Shown here in pieces: positions 19,881-28,743 of a stretch of DNA of 64,000 nucleotides. Numbering within the stretch: the first letter of the stretch is position 1; every line of letters begins with the position of its first letter. Origin of the DNA: Paenibacillus sp. (GTDB lineage: Bacteria > Bacillota > Bacilli > Paenibacillales > Paenibacillaceae); contig JAFWEX010000109.1 in NCBI GenBank assembly GCA_017512705.1, positions 1 through 64,000 on the forward strand, in the 5' to 3' direction. A model generated the notes under the pieces. That model did not search any database and had not been told where the DNA came from. It worked only from the letters and a program-made list of their open reading frames with translations. The translations under genes and the position numbers were made by a program.

Positions 19881-20073
19881 TTTTTACACATTAACGGAGA
19901 GGGCAGAAAAGACCTGGAAAAGCGAAGCTAAAAGCTTTCAGTAAGAAAGCTACTTCGAAAGCATAGGCTGTGCCTTTATCACCGGATTTTCCCCTTGAGA
20001 AAAGGGAATCAAAAAATCTGGGGATAACAGCGATTGGAAGGTTGTTCTGTCATCGGAGTGTCCTGTGTAAAAA
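19881..20073 (+). repeat. Palindromic intergenic repeat, copy E
   Basis: A 193-bp palindrome with exact ends TTTTTACACA and TGTGTAAAAA. It is highly similar to copy D over GGAATCAAAAAATCTGGGG and GATAACAGCGATTGGAAGGT, and carries the nested AAGCTTTC...GAAAGCT insert seen in copy A. It also shares the left flank AGTTGGA with D, so the original unit may be slightly longer. It fills the purN-purH gap. Confidence 0.87.
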
Positions 20074-20201
20074 CCATGGTTAAACTTATATAACAGAAGT
20101 CGAATGATGGTGCGCATTTTGTGATATTTCTCGGGAAATAAATCAGCTGTGTTTCGTCAGGAAACGCGAAGCTTATGGGACAAAAAAAGGAGGAGCATAT
20201 T

Positions 20202-21749
20202 GTGAGTATCAAAAGAGCGCTGGTCAGCGTATCGGATAAAACAGGCATCGTGGACTTTTGCCGCGAGCTGTCGCAAATGGGTGTGGAGATCATTTCGACA
20301 GGAGGTACAAGCAGCTTGTTGTCGAAGGAAGGCATCCCTGTCATCGGAATCTCAGACGTAACTGGATTTCCGGAAATTATGGATGGACGTGTCAAAACAT
20401 TGCATCCGGCAGTTCACAGCGGCTTGCTCGCTGTTCGTGATAACGAAGAGCATACACGCCAAATGCAGGAGCTTGGTCTGGGTTACATCGATCTGGTTGT
20501 TGTTAACTTGTATCCATTCCAGGAAACTATTGCTAAACCGGATGTAGCCTATGAAGATGCCATTGAGAACATCGACATCGGTGGCCCAACCATGCTTCGT
20601 TCTGCGGCTAAAAACCATGCCTTTGTTAGCGTAGTTGTGGATGCTGCTGACTACAGCCAAGTGCTGGAGGAAGTACGCACTAGCGGAGATACAACGCTGG
20701 AAACACGCAAACGGCTTGCGGCAAAAGTGTTCCGTCATACCGCGGCTTACGATGCACTCATCTCCGATTACCTGTCCAACATCAATGGTGATCCGTTACC
20801 AGAGCGCCTGACCGTTACTTATGAAAAGCTCCAAGATTTGCGTTACGGCGAAAATCCACACCAGCAAGCGGCATTCTACCGCAAACCGCTGGCTGCGCAA
20901 GACACACTCACGACAGCCGAGCAATTGCACGGAAAAGAGCTGTCTTACAACAACATTAATGATGCGAACGCAGCTCTGCAGATTGTCAAAGAATTCGAAG
21001 AGCCTGCAGTCGTAGCGGTAAAACACATGAACCCTTGCGGCGTGGGGATCGGTGAAAGTATCTATGAGGCATACGGCAAAGCTTACGCTGCTGACCCAAC
21101 ATCCATTTTTGGCGGGATTGTGGCAGCGAACCGCATCATTGACAGTGATACCGCGAGCAAACTAAGTGAGATTTTCTTGGAAATCGTACTCGCACCTGAT
21201 TTTACCCAAGAAGCACTGGAGATCCTGACGAAAAAGAAAAACATTCGTTTGCTCAAAACAGGTGAGCTGAGTGCAGCTCGCAACCGTGAAAGCCAGTTCG
21301 TGGTGACATCGATTGACGGCGGCATGATTGTACAACAATCGGACGTACACTCCATTGAAGCAAGCGAGCTTAAGGTCGTGACAGATCGTGCACCTTCCGA
21401 AGAAGAGTTGAAACAGTTATTGTTTGGTTGGAAAGTAGTTAAACATGTGAAATCCAATGCTATCGTACTTGCTGCGAATGACATGACAGTAGGCGTTGGT
21501 GCGGGACAAATGAACCGTGTCGGCGCTGCTAAAATTGCAATCGAGCAAGCTGGTGAGCAGGCCAAAGGTGCAGTTCTCGCTTCCGATGCATTCTTCCCAA
21601 TGGGCGATACCCTTGAACTGGCAGCAAAAGCCGGCATTACAGCAGTTATTCAACCTGGTGGTTCTATCAAAGACGAAGAATCCATCAAAGTAGCTAATGA
21701 ATACGGCATTGCCATGGTATTTACTGGCGTTCGTCATTTTAAACACTAG
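20202..21749 (+). CDS. purH: AICAR formyltransferase / IMP cyclohydrolase
   Basis: The bifunctional enzyme of the last two steps to IMP. The 515-aa protein has the N-terminal cyclohydrolase ([37 protein letters not shown]) and the C-terminal formyltransferase with KHMNPCGVG and [12 protein letters not shown] at 20202 is chosen because AAAGGAGGA lies seven bases before it; the in-frame ATG upstream has no SD. A terminator follows before purD. Confidence 0.96.
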   Translation: MSIKRALVSVSDKTGIVDFCRELSQMGVEIISTGGTSSLLSKEGIPVIGISDVTGFPEIMDGRVKTLHPAVHSGLLAVRDNEEHTRQMQELGLGYIDLVVVNLYPFQETIAKPDVAYEDAIENIDIGGPTMLRSAAKNHAFVSVVVDAADYSQVLEEVRTSGDTTLETRKRLAAKVFRHTAAYDALISDYLSNINGDPLPERLTVTYEKLQDLRYGENPHQQAAFYRKPLAAQDTLTTAEQLHGKELSYNNINDANAALQIVKEFEEPAVVAVKHMNPCGVGIGESIYEAYGKAYAADPTSIFGGIVAANRIIDSDTASKLSEIFLEIVLAPDFTQEALEILTKKKNIRLLKTGELSAARNRESQFVVTSIDGGMIVQQSDVHSIEASELKVVTDRAPSEEELKQLLFGWKVVKHVKSNAIVLAANDMTVGVGAGQMNRVGAAKIAIEQAGEQAKGAVLASDAFFPMGDTLELAAKAGITAVIQPGGSIKDEESIKVANEYGIAMVFTGVRHFKH

Positions 21750-21838
21750 AACAAGTGTTGAGCAGGTTAGAGAGTCATAGAATGAGCGGAAACATATGAA
21801 ATGAAAATGTTCTCTCATCTACAATGGCAAGTGTAAAT

Positions 21839-21887
21839 AAGGAGTGTCACCTGTCATGCTCATGACGAATGGGACACTCCTTTTTTC
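21839..21887 (+). terminator. Strong terminator between purH and purD
   Basis: AAGGAGTGTC (21839-21848) pairs with GACACTCCTT (21873-21882), with an inner GTCATG/CATGAC stem, and is followed by six T. It separates purD from the rest of the operon, so purD needs readthrough, antitermination or its own promoter. Confidence 0.85.
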
Positions 21888-21958
21888 AGGAAGAGAAGCA
21901 AGTCATGTGTTTCAATATTGAAAAATCCAGAAAATTTTGTGTAGAGGGGATCAGACGA

Positions 21959-23224
21959 ATGGATATATTGGTAGTCGGCGGCGGTGGCCGCGAACATGCC
22001 ATTATCTGGGCACTGGCGAAAAGTCCAAAGGCAGGCAAGATTCATTGCGCACCAGGGAATGCGGGCATTGCACAGCTCGCAGAGTGTCACCCGATTGCGG
22101 TGCATGAATTCGACAAGCTTAAAGCATTGGCTGTTGAACTAAAAGTAGACCTCGTCGTCATCGGACCGGATGATCCGTTGGCAGATGGCATCGTGGATGC
22201 ATTTGACTCGACAGGCCTCCCTGTCTTCGGCCCACGCCGCAACGCTGCCGAGATTGAGGGCAGTAAAACATTTATGAAGGATCTGCTCTACAAATACAAC
22301 ATCCCTACAGCTGCGTATGAGAAGTTCGATAACTACGAGCAGGCTCAGGCATATCTGGATAAACAAGTGATTCCTGTTGTCATTAAAGCGGACGGACTCG
22401 CAGCAGGTAAAGGGGTTACCGTAGCGTACTCCCGTGAAGAAGCGAACCAGGCTCTTCGCAGTATTATGGTCGATAAGGTGTTTGGTGAAGCTGGAGCTAA
22501 AGTGATTATTGAAGAATTCCTCGCCGGACAGGAAATGTCGATTCTGGCCTTTGTTGATGGCGAGACGGTTCGCCCTATGGCTGCTGCGCAAGATCATAAA
22601 CCAGTCTTCGATAATGATCAGGGGCCTAACACAGGCGGAATGGGTACATACTCTCCGCTTCCACATATTCCGGCATCCATTATTGATGAAGCGGTAGAGA
22701 CGATTATCAAGCCAACGGCTAAAGCAATGGTATCCGAAGGACGTCCGTTCCGCGGTGTATTGTTCGCAGGTTTGATGATATCCCCGGATGGCAAACCTAA
22801 AACGATTGAGTTCAACGCTCGTTTTGGAGATCCAGAGACACAAGTGGTGTTACCGCGTCTGAAGAGCGATCTGCTCGAGATTTTCTGGGCAACCGTTCAT
22901 GGGAAATTGGCCGATCTGGAGATTGAGTGGAGCGACGAAGCTGCTGTATGTGTCGTACTAGCTTCAGGCGGATACCCGGGCCCATACGCCAAAGGTGTTG
23001 TGATCGAGGGACTGGATCAAGTCGAAGGGGCTGTTGTATTCCATGCAGGAACAGCACGGAATGAAGCTGGAGACTGGGTAACGAACGGCGGGCGTATTCT
23101 TGGCGTTGTTGGTCTCGGCGCAGATATTGCAGAAGCCAGATCCAAGGCATATGCTGAGGCAGAGCGGATTCAATTCGAAGGCAAACATCAGCGCTCCGAC
23201 ATTGCAGCCAAAGCTTTGGTATAA
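21959..23224 (+). CDS. purD: Phosphoribosylamine-glycine ligase
   Basis: GAR synthetase, an ATP-grasp enzyme joining phosphoribosylamine and glycine. The 421-aa protein starts MDILVVGGGGREHAI and has the family motifs KADGLAAGKGVTVA, DHKPVFDNDQGPNTGGMG and FNARFGDPETQVVLPRL. ATG at 21959 has AGAGGGGATC upstream; the open frame extends back to 21869 without homology. It is last in the pathway order, after the terminator at 21839-21887. Confidence 0.96.
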   Translation: MDILVVGGGGREHAIIWALAKSPKAGKIHCAPGNAGIAQLAECHPIAVHEFDKLKALAVELKVDLVVIGPDDPLADGIVDAFDSTGLPVFGPRRNAAEIEGSKTFMKDLLYKYNIPTAAYEKFDNYEQAQAYLDKQVIPVVIKADGLAAGKGVTVAYSREEANQALRSIMVDKVFGEAGAKVIIEEFLAGQEMSILAFVDGETVRPMAAAQDHKPVFDNDQGPNTGGMGTYSPLPHIPASIIDEAVETIIKPTAKAMVSEGRPFRGVLFAGLMISPDGKPKTIEFNARFGDPETQVVLPRLKSDLLEIFWATVHGKLADLEIEWSDEAAVCVVLASGGYPGPYAKGVVIEGLDQVEGAVVFHAGTARNEAGDWVTNGGRILGVVGLGADIAEARSKAYAEAERIQFEGKHQRSDIAAKALV

Positions 23225-23265
23225 TTGCCGAGCATCGTTTTTTTCTAGACTTTAAACAGCTAAAC

Positions 23266-23316
23266 AGCCCGTAAGATGGGGTACCGAAAGGTATTTGCAT
23301 CCTGCGGGCTATTTGC
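23266..23316 (+). terminator. Terminator after purD
   Basis: AGCCCG (23266-23271) pairs with CGGGCT (23305-23310), with an inner GATG/CATC stem. The T run is weak (ATTTGC). Likely end of the purine cluster. Confidence 0.6.
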
Positions 23317-24019
23317 TACGTATTACATATATCCCTTGAAAAAAAAAGTTGTATTCTTGCATTTGTAAAGTCTAAGCAGGCTTGAACGCAAGCCTATGAA
23401 ACTGTTTTATATGCAAATGGAATGGGTAGTAAATCAGTAAATTATCAGGATTAATAGTCTGAAGTTTAACACTAAGATACCAAAGCTATAGTTATAGTTA
23501 TAGTTATAGTGGAAGTAAAAGAAAAAGTATACGATCTCAAAGCTGTTTACAGGCAGACTACGCTTGTTAGCATGCCGAAGCATAACATACATATAGATTA
23601 TTCTGTGAATACTATACTGTAAGCTTGTTCCAAACCATAACGTGCAACTGGATGGTTGGGTTGCAAACATGATATACTTTTCGGAAACAGGAATCGTTAC
23701 GTTGGGAGGTGGATATCTATTGGGTAGGCGATATTGTAAATTGTCCAAATGGAGAATCTAGGTGGAGTTGATTAAGAAACAGTAGACACCAAAAGGGGAA
23801 GCCCGTTTTGATTAAAATCGTTTCTGCACGTCATTGACTTCATCTTGTATTCCTGTTTTAAGATTTACAAGGTCATTGTGCGACTTATACAGAAGTGATC
23901 AAAAATTGATTTTTTTTATATACGTTTCTAAGCACCAATTGCCCATGGCATCTGACAACTAAACAGCACATGAAAGGTTAACGGCATTAACGTTAACGAA
24001 TTACGCTGTAACTATCTTT
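23317..24019. other. Gene-free stretch with a short tandem repeat
   Basis: No convincing coding region is seen. It contains four tandem TATAGT units (23487-23510). Near the right end lie a possible weak terminator-like ATCAAAAATTGATTTTTTTT (about 23899-23918) and an AACGTTAACG palindrome close to 23990, before the CNNM gene leader. Confidence 0.5.
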
Positions 24020-24053
24020 GGAGGTGAATCCCTGAGAATCGGGGAAGTCTTTG
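24020..24053 (+). promoter_or_regulatory. SD - hairpin - TTG translation start, copy 1
   Basis: The SD GGAGGTGA (24020-24027) lies 23 bases before the TTG start, too far to work directly. The gap holds a 7-bp hairpin, TCCCTGA/TCGGGGA with loop GAA (24029-24045). When it folds, the SD is about six bases from the TTG at 24051. The same layout with changed stem bases precedes the paralogue at 25464. Confidence 0.75.
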
Positions 24054-25388
24054 GACATAATTACCATATTAAATATCGCATTGCTTATCATCTTGATCGT
24101 AGCGACTGCTTTTTTTGTCGCATCAGAGTTTGCTGTTGTTAAAATTCGTACATCAAGGGTGGATCAACTAGTTGCCGAAGGCAATAAGAAGGCTGTTCTT
24201 GCCAAAAAGGTTGTATCGGATCTGGACTATTATCTGTCCGCCTGTCAGCTTGGTATTACGGTTACTGCTCTGGGACTCGGAGCATTAGGTAAACCGACTG
24301 TAGAGAGATTGTTGTATCCGGTATTCAGCTATTTGGACGTACCTGCCTCTGCTGCGGCCATTGCTTCTTATGCGATAGCTTTTATTCTCGTTACGTTTTT
24401 GCATGTCGTTGTTGGTGAGATGGCACCTAAAACGCTGGCGATTCAGTTCTCGGAAAAACTGACGTTATTACTCTCACCACCGCTCTACTGGTTTGGTAAG
24501 ATCATGTACCCATTCATATGGGCGCTTAACGGTACATCTCGTGTAATCCTGCGTGGATTCGGTGTCAAGCCTGCCGGACATGATCAAGCCTATTCCGAGG
24601 ACGAGATTAAAATTATTATGAACCAGAGTTATGAAGGCGATGAGAGTAACCAAACCAAACTTTCGTATCTGGAAAATGTGTTTGTGTTCGATGAACGTGA
24701 CGCTAAAGATATCATGGTTCCACGTACCGAACTAATCACGCTGAATCAGGATATGACTTATGATGATATCATTCCTATTTTGGATGAGCATAACTATTCA
24801 CGATATCCCGTCATTGAAGATGGGGACAAAGACCGTATTATCGGTGTTGTAAATGTGAAGAAGATTCTGCCGGATATGGTCGCCACGCGGGCACAACAAT
24901 TAAGTGATTTCGTGCGTGAAATCCCGTTTGTATCTGAAGTGACGCCGATTCAGGATGCGATGATTAAAATGCAGCAAGAACGAGTGCATATGGCTGTAGT
25001 CGTCGATGAGTATGGCGGTACTTCGGGGATCATCACGATGGAGGATATTCTGGAAGAGCTGGTCGGCGAGATCCGGGATGAATTCGATGCAGATGAAGTG
25101 GCAGACATTCAGGAGACCGGAGAAAACCAGTACCTGATTAACGGACGTGTACTTCTGGATGAGCTGGAGCGTCAATTCGGGATTATATTCGAGGGTAATG
25201 AAGAGATGGATACCGTTGCCGGATGGATTCAGTACCAGAAGGGTGTCGGTGTAGAAAAAGGGGATACGGTTGAACACGGTGACTATGTCTGGACCGTTGT
25301 GGATGCCGAGAATTATCACATCAAGCAGGTGCTGCTTGAGCGTATCAATGGTCCTGAGGTTGAAGAACCTGCAATCGATTTGGCATAA
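24051..25388 (+). CDS. CNNM/CorC-type (hemolysin C-like) membrane protein
   Basis: A 445-aa protein of the DUF21-CBS-CorC/HlyC family, linked to Mg2+ or other divalent-cation homeostasis. An N-terminal DUF21 domain with about four hydrophobic segments (residues 1-190, with [13 protein letters not shown] and [14 protein letters not shown]) is followed by a CBS pair (about 210-335, [11 protein letters not shown] ... [24 protein letters not shown]) and a CorC/HlyC domain (about 350-430). The start is TTG at 24051; no nearer ATG fits. The next gene is a shorter paralogue. The true substrate is not established for this branch. Confidence 0.88.
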   Translation: MDIITILNIALLIILIVATAFFVASEFAVVKIRTSRVDQLVAEGNKKAVLAKKVVSDLDYYLSACQLGITVTALGLGALGKPTVERLLYPVFSYLDVPASAAAIASYAIAFILVTFLHVVVGEMAPKTLAIQFSEKLTLLLSPPLYWFGKIMYPFIWALNGTSRVILRGFGVKPAGHDQAYSEDEIKIIMNQSYEGDESNQTKLSYLENVFVFDERDAKDIMVPRTELITLNQDMTYDDIIPILDEHNYSRYPVIEDGDKDRIIGVVNVKKILPDMVATRAQQLSDFVREIPFVSEVTPIQDAMIKMQQERVHMAVVVDEYGGTSGIITMEDILEELVGEIRDEFDADEVADIQETGENQYLINGRVLLDELERQFGIIFEGNEEMDTVAGWIQYQKGVGVEKGDTVEHGDYVWTVVDAENYHIKQVLLERINGPEVEEPAIDLA

Positions 25389-25432
25389 CCCTAACTTGTA
25401 AGAAGCTTTGTACGTATATTTCAAAACTTAAT

Positions 25433-25466
25433 GGAGGTGAATCCCTCATCCTGAGGGAAATCATTG
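25433..25466 (+). promoter_or_regulatory. SD - hairpin - TTG translation start, copy 2
   Basis: GGAGGTGA (25433-25440), a 7-bp hairpin TCCCTCA/TGAGGGA with loop TCC (25442-25458), a five-base linker and TTG at 25464. Against copy 1 the stem keeps pairing through one G-C to C-G swap and one T-G to T-A change, which argues that the fold itself is selected. Confidence 0.75.
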
Positions 25467-26546
25467 GACGGAATAATAGCCTTAAATTTGTTTTTAGTAG
25501 CTGTATTTATCGGTTTGACCGCGTTTTTCGTAGGAGCTGAATTCGCTATTTTGAAAGTGCGGATGTCCCGCATCGATCAATTGATCTCGGAAGGCAATAA
25601 AAAAGCTGTGGTCGCCAAAAAAGTAGCACAACATCTGGATTATTATCTGTCTGCGTGTCAACTTGGTATCACCATTACTGCTCTCGTGTTGGGGGCATTG
25701 GGTGAACCGACTGTTGAAAAGATGCTTCATCCATTGTTTGAGAGCCTAGAGGTACCTGCGGCCGTCTCCACCGTACTTTCTTACGGTATTGCGCTGGCTG
25801 TGATCACGTTCCTGCATGTCGTGATTGGTGAGCTTGCACCTAAGACACTTGCGATTCAGTATGCAGAGCGGATGACACTGCTGCTTGCTCCACCACTCTA
25901 CTGGTTTGGTAAAATCATGAACCCGTTCATCTATGCGCTGAATGGGGCAGCGCGTGTATTGCTGGGCATATTCGGTGTTAAACCGGCCGGACATGACACG
26001 GTTCACTCCGAAGAGGAATTGAAGCTGATTATGGCCCAAAGTTATGAGAGTGGTGAGATTAACCAGACCGAGCTAGACTATCTCAAAAACATTTTTGCAT
26101 TTGATGAGCGTTTGCTCCAGGAAATCATGATTCCTCGGAACAAAATCGTTACCATAAATAAGGAAATGCCGCTGGATCAGATTATTGAAGTGTTTAACCA
26201 GCATGAATATACGAGGTATCCTGTTATTGCAAACGGCGACACAAATCACTTTGTTGGTTTTATTAATACTAAACAAACGTTGACGAGCGTAGCCGCTGGC
26301 AGAACGTTCAGTATGAATACGTTTATGCATTCGATGCCGAGCTTCTCGGAACGTTCACCGATCAAAGATGTACTTGTTCAGATGCAACAAAGTCGTGTCC
26401 ATATTGTTTCTGTCAAAAACGATGAGGGTGCTACCATTGGTATGGTGACAATGGAGGATATTCTTGAAGAGATTGTTGGGGATATCAAGGATGAGTACGA
26501 GCATAAAGATCTGGTGAACCCACCAAAGAAATTGAAGCTGGTATAA
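25464..26546 (+). CDS. CNNM-type membrane protein lacking the CorC/HlyC domain
   Basis: A 360-aa paralogue of the upstream gene. It has the same DUF21 membrane domain (FFVGAEFAILKVRMSRIDQLI, HVVIGELAPKTLAI) and a CBS pair ending [18 protein letters not shown]. It stops soon after the CBS pair (EHKDLVNPPKKLKLV) without the ~80-residue CorC/HlyC module. The second CBS repeat is divergent (VKNDEGATIG instead of VDEYGGTSG). TTG start with the hairpin leader. Probably co-transcribed with its partner; a heteromeric pair is possible. Confidence 0.85.
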   Translation: MDGIIALNLFLVAVFIGLTAFFVGAEFAILKVRMSRIDQLISEGNKKAVVAKKVAQHLDYYLSACQLGITITALVLGALGEPTVEKMLHPLFESLEVPAAVSTVLSYGIALAVITFLHVVIGELAPKTLAIQYAERMTLLLAPPLYWFGKIMNPFIYALNGAARVLLGIFGVKPAGHDTVHSEEELKLIMAQSYESGEINQTELDYLKNIFAFDERLLQEIMIPRNKIVTINKEMPLDQIIEVFNQHEYTRYPVIANGDTNHFVGFINTKQTLTSVAAGRTFSMNTFMHSMPSFSERSPIKDVLVQMQQSRVHIVSVKNDEGATIGMVTMEDILEEIVGDIKDEYEHKDLVNPPKKLKLV

Positions 26547-26604
26547 AAAAAGAGACAAAAGCAACCTGCATGTAAAACTAATGTAATAGCTTGTGCGGTC
26601 TGAT

Positions 26605-26638
26605 AAACAGGTTTCCTTCGTTGGGAACCTGTTTTTTT
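26605..26638 (+). terminator. Terminator after CNNM pair
   Basis: AAACAGGTTTCC (26605-26616) pairs with GGGAACCTGTTT (26623-26634), followed by a T run. Confidence 0.88.
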
Positions 26639-26763
26639 AATGGAGTGTCGTCTGCTTAATCTCGAATGAAGCACCGATTGGCGAGATGCGCACAAAAAGT
26701 ATCTTAATTTTAAAATAAAACACTTGCGTAATCTTCAGAAATGGATTAGTATGATTTTAAAGA

Positions 26764-26779
26764 ATCTTAAATTAAAGAT
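26764..26779. promoter_or_regulatory. MhqR-like operator
   Basis: ATCTTAAATTAAAGAT is an inverted repeat ATCT-N8-AGAT with an AATT core. It matches in spacing and ends the B. subtilis MhqR operator (ATCTCGAATTCGAGAT). It lies just downstream of a possible promoter (TTGCGT at 26724-26729; TAGTAT or TATGAT near 26747-26755). The genes downstream are of the MhqR-controlled type. Confidence 0.55.
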
Positions 26780-26905
26780 AAATGACGATGGATTGATAGT
26801 TTTGCTAATGCAACTAATGCAGTAAATACAGAGCTTTAGTAAATAATAGAAGCTTACTACAACCAAGATATAGTCCATAAATTAAAAATCAAGGGAGTGG
26901 AGATT

Positions 26906-27850
26906 ATGTTCAGAACGTCAGGGATTCATCATATTACGGCTTTTGTTGACGATGCCCAGAAAAATGTAGACTTTTACGCAGGGGTGCTGGGACTCCGTCT
27001 GGTGAAGAAGACGATTAACTTTGACGCACCGGATGTATATCACTTGTACTACGGCAATGAGCAGGGTGCGCCGGGTACGATCATTACCTTTTTCCCACAG
27101 AAGAATGCAAGAAGAGGTGTGATTGGTTCAGGACAAACCGGGGTTACTGTCTATGCAGTGCCCGTGGGCAGTATGTCGTTCTGGAAAGAACGTCTCGCTT
27201 CCTTTGATATCCCGTATGAAAATAAAACCAGATTCGGTGAACAATATATTCGTTTCTTCGATAAAGGGGGATTACTCCTTGAACTGGTTGAGCGAGAAGG
27301 CGGTCAGCCTAGCCAGTGGAGCTTCAACGGTATAACTCCGGAACATGCGATCAAAGGATTTGGCGGTGCGGTGCTTTACAGTCACGTCCCTGAAAAAACG
27401 ATGGACGTTCTTGTCAGCAAGCTTGGTCTGGAGCAGGTCAGCGAAGAAAATGGATTGATTCGTCTGCGTGCGAGTGGTGATCTGGGACAGATCATCGATA
27501 TTCAATCGACGGGCATCCAGCGTGGGATCGGCGGTGCAGGAACAGTGCATCATATTGCATGGCGTGCCAAGGATTACACTGAGCATGAACAGATTCAACA
27601 AGAGCTGGATCAAACGGGATATAACCCAACACCAGTGATTGACCGTCAATACTTCAATGCGGTATATTTCCGGGAGCCAGGAGGTATTCTGTTCGAGATT
27701 GCTACAGACCCTCCAGGGTTTGCGCGGGATGAGCCGCAAGAGACGATGGGTGAGAAATTAATGCTGCCTGAATGGTATGAGCCACAACGTGCGCAGATCG
27801 AACAACTACTGCCACCGATTCAAGTTCGCGAATGGAAAGGAGAGGTTTAA
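26906..27850 (+). CDS. Ring-cleaving dioxygenase, VOC/glyoxalase family (MhqA/E/O-like)
   Basis: A 314-aa protein of two VOC (glyoxalase-fold) modules: the first opens GIHHITAFVDDAQKNVDFYAGVLGLRLVKK-type sequence and the second contains GTVHHIAWRAKD. The metal-ligand His and Glu positions of the fold (IHHI, LLLELVE, VHHIAW, GILFEIATDPPGF) are present. In B. subtilis such enzymes (MhqA, MhqE, MhqO) act in quinone and hydroquinone detoxification. ATG at 26906 follows AAGGGAG. It is followed three bases later by an MhqD-like hydrolase. Confidence 0.85.
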   Translation: MFRTSGIHHITAFVDDAQKNVDFYAGVLGLRLVKKTINFDAPDVYHLYYGNEQGAPGTIITFFPQKNARRGVIGSGQTGVTVYAVPVGSMSFWKERLASFDIPYENKTRFGEQYIRFFDKGGLLLELVEREGGQPSQWSFNGITPEHAIKGFGGAVLYSHVPEKTMDVLVSKLGLEQVSEENGLIRLRASGDLGQIIDIQSTGIQRGIGGAGTVHHIAWRAKDYTEHEQIQQELDQTGYNPTPVIDRQYFNAVYFREPGGILFEIATDPPGFARDEPQETMGEKLMLPEWYEPQRAQIEQLLPPIQVREWKGEV

Positions 27851-27853
27851 GTT

Positions 27854-28474
27854 ATGAGTACATCTACAATGAAACATATCTATAAAGCAGGTGCGCAGCC
27901 AGATGCACCGACGATGCTACTCCTACACGGTACTGGCGGTACGGAGAATGATCTGATTGGACTGGCAGAGATGATCGCGCCGGGTGCAGCAATATTAGGG
28001 GTACGAGGTAACGTGTCCGAGAACGGTATGCCGCGTTTCTTCCGCCGTCTGGCAGAAGGTGTATTTGACGAGGAGGATCTGATCGCACGGACAACGGAGC
28101 TAGGAGCTTTTATCGATGCTGCTGCGGTGGAATACGGATTCGACCGTAAGAACGTCTATGCATTAGGATACTCTAATGGCGCTAATATTGCGGCAAGCTT
28201 GATGTTCCATCAGGCAGAGGTATTCAAGGGAGCGATTCTGCACCATCCTATGGTTCCGCTGCGTGGACTGACACTTCCTGATCTGAAAGGACTGCCTGTG
28301 TTCATCGGTGCAGGAGAGAATGATCCAATCGTACCAAGACGCGAAACGGAAGAGCTGGCAACTCTGCTGAGCGGTGCGGGTGCTGATGTGCATATGCATT
28401 GGGAACGTCAAGGGCACCAGTTAACGCGTACGGAGGCAGAAGCAGCCGCAGCTTGGTACAAGTCGCAAGCTTAA
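27854..28474 (+). CDS. mhqD: MhqD-like carboxylesterase / phospholipase-type hydrolase
   Basis: A 206-aa alpha/beta hydrolase. The oxyanion region is LLLHGTGGTENDL, the nucleophile Ser lies in ALGYSNGANIA, and Asp and His lie in GENDPIVPR and RQGHQL. This pattern and the tight pairing with a VOC dioxygenase match MhqD of the quinone stress regulon. It probably hydrolyses ring-cleavage products, but the natural substrate is not known to me. It is the last gene of a two-gene operon. Confidence 0.82.
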   Translation: MSTSTMKHIYKAGAQPDAPTMLLLHGTGGTENDLIGLAEMIAPGAAILGVRGNVSENGMPRFFRRLAEGVFDEEDLIARTTELGAFIDAAAVEYGFDRKNVYALGYSNGANIAASLMFHQAEVFKGAILHHPMVPLRGLTLPDLKGLPVFIGAGENDPIVPRRETEELATLLSGAGADVHMHWERQGHQLTRTEAEAAAAWYKSQA

Positions 28475-28590
28475 AAAAAGCTTCAAGCAATGAATGCTTC
28501 CTACAGGTAAGAACATGAACAGCAGGGAGCGTCAATTCGGCATACGGTAGATGTGCAATATTTATGCAATGAACTACTAGGACATTACAC

Positions 28591-28622
28591 AACAGTCTGA
28601 TCAATAGATCAGGCTGTTTTTT
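28591..28622 (+). terminator. Terminator after mhq operon
   Basis: AACAGTCTGATC pairs with GATCAGGCTGTT around an AATA loop, followed by T residues. Confidence 0.88.
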
Positions 28623-28670
28623 AACTGAATTCAGCCCATTTTCGAGCATTCAAAATCGAATGCGAGTGTT

Positions 28671-28686
28671 ATGTAAACGTAACTAA
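28671..28686 (+). promoter_or_regulatory. cre site (CcpA) upstream of the GH3 gene
   Basis: ATGTAAACGTAACTAA matches the cre consensus WTGNAAACGNWWNCAW at 15 of 16 positions. It sits ~60 bases before the glycosidase start, so glucose repression through CcpA is likely. Confidence 0.6.
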
Positions 28687-28743
28687 CCGGGTAAACATTT
28701 GAGATGGTGGGATTACACTACAATCTGAAATGGAGGGGTTCAT

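Noticed and set aside
11233-20073. CRISPR array
   Set aside because: The repeated units are long palindromes far apart, separated by genes, with no regular spacers and no cas genes.
23434-23748. Minus-strand 104-codon frame after purD
   Set aside because: Includes the TATAGT tandem repeat (translated as YNYNYNY) and low-complexity Phe/Tyr runs; no SD.
24020-24035. Mini-ORF GTG-AAT-CCC-TGA overlapping the SD of the CNNM gene
   Set aside because: The GTG is part of the SD itself, so it has no ribosome-binding site; the hairpin-spacer explanation fits both copies better.
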